A DNA stretch of 27,278 nucleotides from CAZPBO01 sp964584815 (GTDB taxonomy: Bacteria; Planctomycetota; SKW154). Below are positions 15,561-22,159 of the stretch, one piece after another. The stretch covers positions 1 through 27,278 of the forward strand of contig CAZPBO010000028.1 of assembly GCA_964584815.1 (NCBI GenBank), written 5' to 3'. The translations under genes and the position numbers were made by a program. The notes below the pieces were generated by a model. That model searched no databases. It had not been told where the DNA came from and saw only the letters and a list, made by a program, of their open reading frames with translations. Within the stretch, counting starts at the first letter, position 1. Every line of letters begins with the position of its first letter.

Positions 15561-15896
15561 GGCGGTCGCTGCGGGGTTGCTCCCGCAGAGGAAAGTCCGA
15601 ACTCCACAGGGCAGGGAAGCACGGAAGTGCCGCGCGTAAGCGTAGGGAAAGTGCCACAGAGACCAGACCGCCGCAGTTGCCTGCGGTAAGGGTGAAACGG
15701 TGGGGTAAGAGCCCACCGGCGTTCGGGGCAACCCGACGGATGGGCAAACCCTTCCCGGAGCAAGGTCAAATAGAAACGCCTTGAGGGTTGCCCGCCCGAA
15801 TCCGAGGTTCTCCTCGGTGGCGTTTCGGGTAGACCGCACAAGATGAATGACCGCCGCCCTTTGCGGGAACAGAATTCGGCTTACCGCCTCCTCCCC
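15548..15896 (+). ncRNA. rnpB: RNase P RNA, bacterial type A
   Basis: Catalytic RNA of RNase P, which matures the 5' ends of tRNAs. The universal blocks are present in order: GAGGAAAGTCCG-ACTCCACAGGGCAG (15589-15616), GCCACAGAGACCAGACCGCC, GGTAAGGGTGAAACGGTG, GTAAGAGCCCACCG, CCCGGAGCAAGGTCAAATAG, GGGTAGACCGC, AGATGAATGACCGCC and ACAGAATTCGGCTTA. Helix P1 closes the ends: GGGGAGGAGG (15548-15557) pairs perfectly with CCTCCTCCCC (15887-15896). A GGGU in the P15 loop region is available for tRNA CCA pairing. There is no U-tract terminator after P1 and no clear promoter before it, so the RNA may be cut from the pilBC-lipoprotein transcript. Ends are set by P1 pairing and may be off by a few bases. 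Confidence 0.96.
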
Positions 15897-15919
15897 AACC
15901 ACTCTGTTAGGAGCCTGTT

Positions 15920-16243
15920 ATGGCAAACACAGAAAGAAGCAAAACTTCCAAAAAGGGAATAAGCGTTTTTGCGTTCTGGCTTTCGGTTTGGGGCGGTGTT
16001 GTGGCACTTATATGCGCGTTTGTCGCGACATCAAAACATTATCCTCTCCGTTCCGCCGAAGTTCTGTTTTCTGCAACTCTCATCCTCTTCGTCACCGCTG
16101 AAGCGCTTGCTTTGCTTCTCGGTTTTGTGGGATTTCTGCTTGCGAAACCGAGAAGAATTGAGCGGCTTCTTCAGACTCTTATCTCGGTTTTCGCCTTAAG
16201 CGTGGTCTTTGCGTTCGTTCTGAAACGGGCAGGATTGCTATGA
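15920..16243 (+). CDS. Small hypothetical three-pass membrane protein
   Basis: A 107-residue protein with a basic N-terminus (NTERSKTSKKG) and three hydrophobic segments at about 16-37, 46-75 and 84-101. No family recognised. TTAGGAG lies 7 bases before ATG 15920, which is 24 bases past the rnpB 3' end. The stop overlaps the next start (ATGA at 16240-16243), so it is coupled to the kinase-like gene and could help anchor or supply it; this is inference from order only. Confidence 0.72.
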   Translation: MANTERSKTSKKGISVFAFWLSVWGGVVALICAFVATSKHYPLRSAEVLFSATLILFVTAEALALLLGFVGFLLAKPRRIERLLQTLISVFALSVVFAFVLKRAGLL

Positions 16244-16935
16244 GTCTGAAGCGTTTTAGGTGCGGAGGGTGGAGCGGATATGTGTCTGAAGAGTTTGCGG
16301 GCAAGGTGAGTGTTCTACTTAATGCGCGGGGTGAGGCGCTGCCGTTCGGTAGAGGCGCGTCAGAAAGCATATTGGTGGATGGAGAGAGATTTGTCAGGAA
16401 GGTTCTGCGGCGGGGTGGTGTGCTGGGCGCCATTCTGGGCGAGGTGTGTGGCGGTCCTACAAGGCTTTTGCGTCCTTTAAGGTTGTTGCCCCGCCTTGAA
16501 GATGCGGGCATTGAGGCGGCGTCTCCCACCCTTGCTGCGTGGCGGCACAGAAAACTCACTTTCAGACTGGTAACGGCAACGCGGTTTGTTGAAGGATGCG
16601 ACCTTCTGGACACAGATGAGGAGGGGGTATGGGTTGATGCGGCGCACCTGGCTCTTACGCTTTCCGCTGCAGGTCTGCATCATTGCGACTTCCATCCCCG
16701 TAACATCCGCGTCAAGGAAGAAGGCGGTGTGGTGCTGCTTGACCTTGAGGATTTAAGGCGTGGTTATGGGGAGGCTGTGGTGATGTGGCGTCGTTTGGGA
16801 AGGTTTCTTATAAAGCATGGTCATTGGGAGAGGAAGCGGCGTTTGTGGTTGCTGGGCGCGGAAGTGTTGGGGCAAAACGCTTCTTGGCAGGAGCGGCAAC
16901 TGCTGCTTGAAGCCGCCGCGCATCTGCTCCTTTAA
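16240..16935 (+). CDS. Kdo/WaaP-like lipopolysaccharide kinase family protein
   Basis: A 231-residue protein with the eukaryotic-kinase-like fold of lipopolysaccharide kinases (KdkA, WaaP, RfaP), which phosphorylate sugars of the LPS inner core at the cytoplasmic face. The catalytic loop is GLHHCDFHPRNIRV (D150 catalytic, N155 metal) and the metal strand is VVLLDLEDLRRG (D168, in the place of DFG). A candidate ATP-contact lysine is K54 in FVRKVLRRGG. The length is typical. It implies a lipid-A/core type outer membrane, in line with the lipoproteins around it. The substrate is not shown, and other small-molecule kinases share this loop. Its stop directly abuts the stop of the convergent gene at 16936. 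Confidence 0.8.
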   Translation: MSLKRFRCGGWSGYVSEEFAGKVSVLLNARGEALPFGRGASESILVDGERFVRKVLRRGGVLGAILGEVCGGPTRLLRPLRLLPRLEDAGIEAASPTLAAWRHRKLTFRLVTATRFVEGCDLLDTDEEGVWVDAAHLALTLSAAGLHHCDFHPRNIRVKEEGGVVLLDLEDLRRGYGEAVVMWRRLGRFLIKHGHWERKRRLWLLGAEVLGQNASWQERQLLLEAAAHLLL

Positions 16936-17391
16936 TCACCGCTCCTCAAACAGCGCACCCAATTTCTCCTTCAACTCCAGCAGTTTTGCGTCCTCAAGCG
17001 GAACACTCGGCACCGCAAATTCCCCTCTTTTTGAGCGCAGCACCATAACGCGCCTGCCACCCACAACCCGTATCTCAATCAGTTTTAACAGATGCCGTCG
17101 CAGCAGCACAAGCGCCATCGCACACAACGCGTGCTCATCATCCCCCCGTCTGCTCAACTCTTCAAAAAACAGCAGCGCCCCCTCCCTGTCAAAAAGCGGC
17201 TTACTCTGCCGTCTTCTCCTCCTCCACCAGCAGAAAAGCCCCTCCCTGAAGCGGAATATGCACTCCCCGCAGAAGTCGTGCCGTATGTAGCCGTCGTCGG
17301 ATGTGGCAAGTCCCGAAAACCATTGACCGTTTTCATCTGGTAGCCGTTTTCCGCAGCCTGCACATATGCTCTTTGGGCGACCTATGCGCAT
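16936..17391 (-). CDS. Hypothetical zinc-binding (CxxC...CxxC) protein
   Basis: A 151-residue protein beginning MRIGRPKSICAGCGKRLP. Two pairs, CAGC (10-13) and CGEC (41-44), make a probable zinc knuckle; an HD before the second pair and a following tryptophan-rich/arginine patch (FCWWRRRRRQ) are notable. The second part (PLFDREGALLFFEELSRRG, then ALVLLRRHLLKLIEIR and a final LLELKEKLGALFEE) is helical. From memory this matches an uncharacterised protein type common in Planctomycetes (CxxCxxxL...YC/DFCxxCW, then a helical core), but I cannot verify it. The ATG at 17391 lies within the end of the upstream nuclease gene (10-base overlap) behind GAGGGG, so it is the last gene of the mreB unit. 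The function is unknown. Confidence 0.75.
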   Translation of the reverse strand: MRIGRPKSICAGCGKRLPDENGQWFSGLATSDDGYIRHDFCGECIFRFREGLFCWWRRRRRQSKPLFDREGALLFFEELSRRGDDEHALCAMALVLLRRHLLKLIEIRVVGGRRVMVLRSKRGEFAVPSVPLEDAKLLELKEKLGALFEER

Positions 17392-18137
17392 TCCTTCCCC
17401 CCTCGGATATGCTCAATCAAGCGCGTTCGGAGTGCGTTAAAGAGCGCTGCAAGGTTGCAGGTGTCGCAGCGGTTGTAGGCGAGCAGAAGCGGCAAAGCGT
17501 TTTTGCTGCCAGCCAGATGGCGCTGCCACAGAACCACCGCGTCGTAGCCGTTCATTCCCGCCACCTCACGAGGACGCTTTATCCCCAGCATCCGTTCAGC
17601 CCCTTTCAGCCCCCCTTTTATCCCCAGACGATGGCACAGATGCATTAAGTCCACCACAATCTTGTTGCGCAGGAAATCCAGTCCGCAGGAGATGAGAAAC
17701 GGGACATCAAAGCATTTGCCGTTGTAGGTGACAATGATATCGTAGCGTTGGAGCGCCTGCGGCAGAGCGTCCATATCCACTCCCGCCACAAACGCTTTAT
17801 AACCGCGCTCATCATAAAGTCCCACCACTGTTAAGGAGTCGGGGCGGGCAAGCGGAGAGCAGGTCTCAATGTCCAAAAAGACCACCCTTTCGCGAAACGC
17901 GTCCAACAGACGCCAGTGCTCACCGCGTGGAAGCCTGCGTGAAAAATATGCGATGTCGCCCCGTTTGAGCGCCGCAAGAGACTCGGGTAAATTCTCCAGT
18001 ATCAGGCGCTTTTTATGAGGATTTATCGGTGGAGGGGCTTTGAGGAAAGAGCGCCAGTCAACAAGACGCTCTTTATGGATGGCGCGTTCGGTGCGGCGTC
18101 CAACACCCATTATGTGGATGTATGTCGTCTCAAGCAT
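17382..18137 (-). CDS. YprB-like DEDDy exonuclease (RNase H-like fold)
   Basis: A 251-residue protein with a short N-terminal region (HIMGVGRRTERAIHKERLVDW, recalling a helix-hairpin-helix-like lead) and a DnaQ/RNase H-like domain of the YprB type (RNase_H_2). Catalytic motifs: FLDIET (D89, E91), VTYNGKCFDVPFL (D144) and LLAYNRCDTCNL (Y221, D225), giving the DEDDy set. GLKGAERMLGIKRP and GYDAVVLWQRHLAG are further family marks. It should be an active 3'-5' exonuclease on DNA or RNA; the substrate is not known. It starts 8 bases after mreB ends, has a weak ribosome site, and overlaps the zinc-protein start. Its place in a cell-shape operon is unexplained and may only reflect transcription. Confidence 0.86.
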   Translation of the reverse strand: MLETTYIHIMGVGRRTERAIHKERLVDWRSFLKAPPPINPHKKRLILENLPESLAALKRGDIAYFSRRLPRGEHWRLLDAFRERVVFLDIETCSPLARPDSLTVVGLYDERGYKAFVAGVDMDALPQALQRYDIIVTYNGKCFDVPFLISCGLDFLRNKIVVDLMHLCHRLGIKGGLKGAERMLGIKRPREVAGMNGYDAVVLWQRHLAGSKNALPLLLAYNRCDTCNLAALFNALRTRLIEHIRGGKECA

Positions 18138-18145
18138 ATTCTTTG

Positions 18146-19198
18146 TTAGGAACGCTCATCGTGCGTTAGAAGGGAAGAAAACCGCTCAAGGTTTTCAAGA
18201 AGCCTCAGACAACCGCGGGCAACGCAGTAAAGGGAGTCGTCCGCCAGGCGGGTCGGCAATCCCGTCTCCTGCTGAATGATGACGGGGAGATTGCGCAGCA
18301 TCGCACCGCCACCCGTCAGCACAATTCCCGTTTCTACAAGGTCTGCAGCCAACTCTTCTTGTGTTTTCTCAAGCACATTTTTCACTTCCTGCACTATGCG
18401 CATCACAGGCTCGTGAAGCGCCTCGCGAATTTCCTCGCTTGAAAGGGTAACCTCCCGCGGCAGACCGCTCCTTGAGCGTCCCCGCACCGTCATCTTCAAC
18501 TCTTCTTTAAGCGGGGCTGCTGAACCTATTTCTATCTTTACGCGCTCGGCGGTTTGCGGTCCTATTCGCAAATCGTATGTTCGCCACACATAGTCCTTTA
18601 TCGCCTCATCAAAAGCGTCCCCACCAACGCGGATTGACGACCAAGACTCAATGGACGCGCAGGATATGACGGCGGTTTCGGTTGTGCCACCGCCCACATC
18701 CACCACCATATGCCCACGCGGTTCCTCAATAGGAAGTCCTGCTCCTATCGCCGCCGCACGCGGCTCCTCAACAAGATAGACTTTGCGCGCCCCCGCTTTA
18801 TGTGCGCTCAAAAAAACCGCGTCCTTCTCCACATCGGTTATCCCTGCCGGAACCGCTATCAGAACTCGCGGACGCACAAGGAAGCGTCGCCCGTGGTGCG
18901 CCTTCGTTATGAAATACTGCAGCATCTTTTCGGCTATTTTCGCGTTGCTTATCACCCCTTCCTTCAGTGGACGGATTGCCTGTATATCACCTGGGGTTTT
19001 GCCCAGCATCCGTTTGGCTTCGCTGCCCACCGCCAGAACATGGTCTGATTCTCTTACTATCGCGACGACGGATGGTTCGTTGGCTAATATCTCCTCGCCG
19101 CGCGCCACCACAACTGTGTTCGCCGTGCCAAGGTCAATACCAAGGTCCTTGGAGAAAAGCCCGACAACCGATTGGATTATACGCGACAACCCAAGCAT
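18146..19198 (-). CDS. mreB: Rod shape-determining protein MreB
   Basis: A 350-residue actin-like ATPase that forms membrane-bound filaments guiding lateral peptidoglycan synthesis. MreB marks: an amphipathic N-terminus (LGLSRIIQSVVGLFS), phosphate-1 DLGIDLGTANTVVV, RPLKEGVISN, IAVPAGITDVEKDAV, YLVEEPRAAAIGAGLPI, phosphate-2 VVDVGGGTTETAVIS, adenosine loop IVLTGGGAMLRNLP. The length is normal. The start overlaps the stop of the upstream small membrane-protein gene (TAATG), so its translation is coupled. mreC, mreD, rodA and PBP2 genes are not here; instead mreB is linked to an HTH-TM protein and two OmpA-type lipoproteins upstream. It could be the main MreB or a second copy; a single window cannot tell. 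Confidence 0.96.
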   Translation of the reverse strand: MLGLSRIIQSVVGLFSKDLGIDLGTANTVVVARGEEILANEPSVVAIVRESDHVLAVGSEAKRMLGKTPGDIQAIRPLKEGVISNAKIAEKMLQYFITKAHHGRRFLVRPRVLIAVPAGITDVEKDAVFLSAHKAGARKVYLVEEPRAAAIGAGLPIEEPRGHMVVDVGGGTTETAVISCASIESWSSIRVGGDAFDEAIKDYVWRTYDLRIGPQTAERVKIEIGSAAPLKEELKMTVRGRSRSGLPREVTLSSEEIREALHEPVMRIVQEVKNVLEKTQEELAADLVETGIVLTGGGAMLRNLPVIIQQETGLPTRLADDSLYCVARGCLRLLENLERFSSLLTHDERS

Positions 19199-19494
19199 TA
19201 CTCGCCAGCACCCTCACGAATCTTTCTGAGCCACTTCGGTTGCAGCGCGGCTGGTGATACCAACTCCTCCTGCGCAAACTCCTGCCAGTGCTCCTTTGCT
19301 CCCTTTTCGGCGTCGTAGTCCGATTTTGCGAAGTAAAGGTTGAGCCAGTCAAGGCAGATAAAAATCATCAGTCCGAGCGCGACAGCCGTAATTATGAGCA
19401 GCGCCGTAGCAACAGGAGATGTAGGCTTCTTCTCCACAATCTCCTCGCTGGCTTCGGCTGCCAACCTGCCTGTCGTCCTCCTCGTCTCTGGCAT
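19198..19494 (-). CDS. Small single-pass membrane protein upstream of mreB
   Basis: A 98-residue protein with a charged cytoplasmic-looking N-terminus (~25 residues, RRTTGRLAAEASEEIVEKK), one strong membrane helix (ATALLIITAVALGLMIFICL, about 29-48), and a ~50-residue hydrophilic C-terminal part rich in Trp/Lys/Glu (EHWQEFAQEELV, PKWLRKIREG) that would lie in the periplasm. No family recognised. ATG 19494 follows GGAG by 8 bases, and its stop is fused to the mreB start. By position it may link MreB to periplasmic partners, a job usually done by MreC, MreD or RodZ; this is inference. Confidence 0.72.
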   Translation of the reverse strand: MPETRRTTGRLAAEASEEIVEKKPTSPVATALLIITAVALGLMIFICLDWLNLYFAKSDYDAEKGAKEHWQEFAQEELVSPAALQPKWLRKIREGAGE

Positions 19495-19504
19495 ATCGCA
19501 TCTC

Positions 19505-20206
19505 CTATTTGCTTTTCACTATAGTTATTTCAACCCGCCTATTTAGGGGGTGTCCTTTTTTGCCGGGGCGGTTTGGCACCCGCGGCTTAAACTCCCCAAA
19601 ACCAGCAATGAACATCCGCTCTTCTGGGACGCCGGCGTTTTTAAGGGCGTTCAGAACACTCAATGCCCGCATCACCGAAAGATGCCAGTTGCTCTTAAAG
19701 GGTGAGCGGCGTATCGGCTGGTCATCTGTGTGTCCGTCTATGCGGTAATAGTAATCTTTGTAGCGGGTGGTCAGCAGTTTAGCCAACTTGCGTATGAGTG
19801 GCAGCGCCTGCGGTTTTACCTTGTCTGACCCTGACGCAAACAGGAACTCACCTTCCACCGCTATAGCACCGCTTTCTGTCACCTGAACTTTTGAAGACAT
19901 ATCGCCAAGAACGGACTTTACATTCTTCTCAACGCCGCTGCGCCACTCCTTCAGTCCTTTTTCCAACTCCTTAATCCGCGGCAGCAGGCTATTGATACGG
20001 TTCTGCAGCAAAACGCGCTTTTTGTACTCTGCGTGTGCGCGTTCCGCCGCCTTGCTTGCTTCAGACTTCCACTTCTCCACTTTGGAGATGAGGTTTTTGT
20101 GGATTTCACGCACATTCTCGTATTGGTCGCGCAACTGCTCATAGGTGTAGTAGGGCACACAGCCTGCTGCAATAAGCAGAAGAAGTGACACAAACAGAAC
20201 TCTCAT
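19505..20206 (-). CDS. OmpA/Pal-domain lipoprotein with coiled coil (second of tandem pair)
   Basis: A 233-residue outer-membrane lipoprotein: signal peptide ending LLLLIAAGC (Cys 16), a coiled-coil stretch at about 20-95 (EQLRDQYENVREIHKNLISK, later NSLLPRIKELEKGLKEW), then an OmpA/MotB peptidoglycan-binding domain from about 110 with FASGSDKVKP, DGHTDDQPI and the closing NRRVEI. The Asp and Arg expected to hold diaminopimelate are present. ATG 20206 shares its A with the stop of the upstream OmpA gene (TGATG) and has GGAG 7 bases before. With its sister gene it would fasten the outer membrane to the cell wall. The coiled coil may let the two proteins pair. Confidence 0.9.
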   Translation of the reverse strand: MRVLFVSLLLLIAAGCVPYYTYEQLRDQYENVREIHKNLISKVEKWKSEASKAAERAHAEYKKRVLLQNRINSLLPRIKELEKGLKEWRSGVEKNVKSVLGDMSSKVQVTESGAIAVEGEFLFASGSDKVKPQALPLIRKLAKLLTTRYKDYYYRIDGHTDDQPIRRSPFKSNWHLSVMRALSVLNALKNAGVPEERMFIAGFGEFKPRVPNRPGKKGHPLNRRVEITIVKSK

Positions 20207-20886
20207 CAACGGGCTCCTTCCTTCTTGGCAGGTAGTAAAAGGACTATCTCCACGCGGCGGTTCTTGGGATTGGCGCCGCGCTTATCATTCGGCTCAATGG
20301 GACGGTTGGGTCCCCATCCGCACAGGAAAAGACGCTCACTTCTTACTCCAAGGCGCTTCAATTCCACAAGCACCGAATGCGCTCTTCGTGCGCTCAAAAA
20401 CCAGTTATCTATGTTCTCCTTTTTGGTCTTAACAACTGGGGTTCTGTCTGTGTGTCCGTCAACGCGCACGAGGTATTTGCGGTATTTGGCGCTGTTTAGG
20501 AGACGGGCAAGGCGTTTCAGCACGCGCTTGCCTTTATCGGTCAGTTTTGCACTGCCTGCTGGGAACAGAATTTTCGCCTCAAGGACTATGCCGCCTGTGG
20601 CGGGGTTGATGCACCATCCTTCTGGTTTTATCAACTTTTCTGGCTTTTTCGCCGCTTCCTGTTTCAGTTCGTTCAGCATCTCCTGCGTAGCGCGAATTTC
20701 GGCTTCTTTGCCCGCAAGTCGTTGACGCAGGATTTCGTTTTCCGTCTCAAGTTGGCGAATCTTCTTCTCTGCGGCGTAGAGGTCGTTCTCAACGCGTTCT
20801 TTTTCCTCTTTAAGCGCATCAAACTGCTCTGCAGGAACTCCAACACACCCCACACAGAAGAGAAACAGAATAGCCGCCCACCGCAC
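20206..20886 (-). CDS. OmpA/Pal-domain lipoprotein with coiled coil (first of tandem pair)
   Basis: A 226-residue relative of its downstream neighbour: signal peptide with lipobox-like FCVGC (Cys 14; the -3 residue is Cys, so a slightly weak lipobox), a heptad-rich segment about 20-75 (EEKERVENDLYAAEKKIRQL, then ETENEILRQRLAGKEAEI), and an OmpA C-terminal domain with FPAGSAKLTDKG, DGHTDRTPV and KNRRVEI. The start codon is GTG 20886 with AAGGAG 6 bases upstream. Gene order and shared layout suggest an old duplication, but the coiled-coil parts have diverged, which fits two non-identical partners. It starts 10 bases after the HTH-TM gene and lies in the mreB unit. Confidence 0.9.
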   Translation of the reverse strand: MRWAAILFLFCVGCVGVPAEQFDALKEEKERVENDLYAAEKKIRQLETENEILRQRLAGKEAEIRATQEMLNELKQEAAKKPEKLIKPEGWCINPATGGIVLEAKILFPAGSAKLTDKGKRVLKRLARLLNSAKYRKYLVRVDGHTDRTPVVKTKKENIDNWFLSARRAHSVLVELKRLGVRSERLFLCGWGPNRPIEPNDKRGANPKNRRVEIVLLLPAKKEGAR

Positions 20887-20896
20887 GCGTCTCTCC

Positions 20897-21673
20897 TTAC
20901 TGTCGGCTGCAGAAAAGGCTCATCAACCAGTCGCCCAATCCCCGCAGGCTATCGGCGAGGTTACGGGCGTATTCGGGGTTCTCATCGCCGCGGAAGAGGG
21001 TTATTCCCAGAGGTGCCGCGATGAGTATCAGCGCCAGTGCACCCACCAGGAAGAAGAACCAGACTATGGCGGGTTTTCTGCGTTTAATCTGCATTGCCCG
21101 CAGGCGAGCGGAACGCGATATGCGTCCTGATTCTGCCCTTGTTGGAGTGACGACTTCAAACTCCTCAACGCCCGCGAACGGCTCTGCGGCACGGGTGTCC
21201 ACCACCGTTTCCTCTCCTGGGGTTGTGGCGGGTTTGAAGGTGGGAGGTTGTTTGCGGGTTGGCGGGGCTTTGGGGACCTGAGGTGCTGTTGGTGCGGCGC
21301 GTCTTGGCTCAAGAACCGTCTCATCGCCTGTCACTACTGGAGTTGCCCCTACCGCCGTCTCTTCCTCCGACAGCAACTGCGGCAACTCCTCCGTCTCGTA
21401 AATCTCCACACCTCCTACCGTTTCTCGTTCCGCCTCATCGCTCACCAGCAACTGCTCTTCTGGGATATCCAACTCTGCATCAGAGTCGCTCAGGATTATG
21501 GTGGGTTCCGCCTCACGCCTGCCGCGCAACCTGTCCACATCCGCCTTCGGAAACATTATCTGGTTACCCACCTTCACCGCTCGCAACTCCCGCTGCGATA
21601 TCATCCGTCTCAACTCATCCTCATCCACCTGCAGTATTTGCATCACCTCATCAAATGTGTAATACTCATCCAT
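20897..21673 (-). CDS. Excisionase-type HTH domain with long linker and transmembrane helix (RodZ-like layout)
   Basis: A 258-residue protein. Residues 4-50 are a MerR/excisionase-type helix-turn-helix (YYTFDEVMQILQVDEDELRR, then QRELRAVKVGNQIMFPKADV), followed by AEPTIILSDSDAELDIPEE, a low-complexity acidic and then Pro/Thr-rich linker (to ~190), a basic stop-transfer stretch (RLRAMQIKRRK), one membrane helix (about 204-227, VWFFFLVGALALILIAAPLG) and a 31-residue tail. From memory this HTH followed by EPTIILSDSD is seen in Planctomycetes-like genomes. The order HTH, linker, membrane helix mirrors RodZ, the MreB anchor, though the HTH family differs. ATG 21673 has GAGGG about 8 bases upstream. 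It heads the mreB operon, so it is either a RodZ analogue or a membrane-tied regulator. Confidence 0.82.
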   Translation of the reverse strand: MDEYYTFDEVMQILQVDEDELRRMISQRELRAVKVGNQIMFPKADVDRLRGRREAEPTIILSDSDAELDIPEEQLLVSDEAERETVGGVEIYETEELPQLLSEEETAVGATPVVTGDETVLEPRRAAPTAPQVPKAPPTRKQPPTFKPATTPGEETVVDTRAAEPFAGVEEFEVVTPTRAESGRISRSARLRAMQIKRRKPAIVWFFFLVGALALILIAAPLGITLFRGDENPEYARNLADSLRGLGDWLMSLFCSRQ

Positions 21674-21702
21674 ACCTACACCCTCTATTGCGCTTCCAAT
21701 AT

Positions 21703-21731
21703 AGTGTAGCGCCTTTGGTGTGGTCTTTCAA
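21703..21731 (-). promoter_or_regulatory. Candidate sigma-70-type promoter for the HTH-OmpA-mreB operon
   Basis: On the - strand TTGAAA (21731-21726), 17 bases, TACACT (21708-21703), with the start of transcription about 20-25 bases before the HTH gene. Four of six bases match in the -10 box. It is the only candidate before a seven-gene unit with gaps of at most about 10 bases, so it probably drives the whole unit to 16936. Confidence 0.5.
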
Positions 21732-21742
21732 CAAAATTTTGT
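21731..21742. promoter_or_regulatory. Perfect 12-base palindrome at the mreB-operon promoter
   Basis: ACAAAATTTTGT is a perfect palindrome whose last base is the first base of the candidate -35 box (reading the - strand). It could be an operator for a dimeric regulator or act as an A/T-rich UP element for RNA polymerase. It lies between the end of the gene at 21753 and the promoter; no U-tract follows, so a terminator is unlikely. Confidence 0.4.
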
Positions 21743-21752
21743 ATGCAAGTTT

Positions 21753-22103
21753 TCAGCGTCTGGGTTTGCGCTTTTTAATAAAATCGCGCATCCATCTAAC
21801 CGACGGCTGCTGTTGTTTGTTGCCGCTTGAGAACTCCTGTGCTGACAGGTCATAGGATATGTTGCGTGCCGCAAGCAATTTCAACTGATATCCCTGCATA
21901 TCGTAGACGCACAGCACTTTATCTTGGGTATCAATCACATAGAGAAGGTCACGGTTTTGGCTGTCTATGTTACCTGTTGCGACCACGATTCTGCCTGCCC
22001 CCATTGATGTCTGCGCATAGACCTGTGGACGGCTCATCTGTCCCAGAACGAAGCCGACCAGCATTCCGACCACCAGAAGTGCCACCAGCATAGTTTTGCT
22101 CAT
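21753..22103 (-). CDS. Hypothetical secreted/membrane-anchored protein with YVID-VYD core
   Basis: A 116-residue protein with an N-terminal hydrophobic segment (MLVALLVVGMLVGFVLGQM, 4-22) and a possible signal-peptidase site after VYAQ (about 30), then a small strand-rich domain: IVVATGNIDSQNRDLLYVID, DKVLCVYDMQGYQLKLLAAR and ISYDLSAQEF, ending in a very basic tail (RDFIKKRKPRR). From memory, short proteins with this TGxI...LYVIDTxxxxLxVY...ARxISYD pattern are frequent and uncharacterised in Planctomycetes and relatives. ATG 22103 follows GGAGGG by about 7 bases. An intrinsic-terminator-like hairpin lies directly upstream of that ribosome site. Confidence 0.75.
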   Translation of the reverse strand: MSKTMLVALLVVGMLVGFVLGQMSRPQVYAQTSMGAGRIVVATGNIDSQNRDLLYVIDTQDKVLCVYDMQGYQLKLLAARNISYDLSAQEFSSGNKQQQPSVRWMRDFIKKRKPRR

Positions 22104-22116
22104 CTACAGACCCTCC

Positions 22117-22145
22117 AAAAAGGCTCCGCAAATTTTTACGGCGCC
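22117..22145 (-). terminator. Intrinsic-terminator-like hairpin after fumA
   Basis: Reading the - strand, GGCGCCG (22145-22139), a 10-base A/T-rich loop, CGGAGCC (22128-22122, one mismatch) and then TTTTT (22121-22117). It stands 15 bases after the fumA stop. The ribosome site GGAGGG of the next gene (22116-22111) begins right after the U-tract, so the hairpin could also act as an attenuator for that gene. Confidence 0.5.
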
Positions 22146-22159
22146 CGCCCAGTATTATT

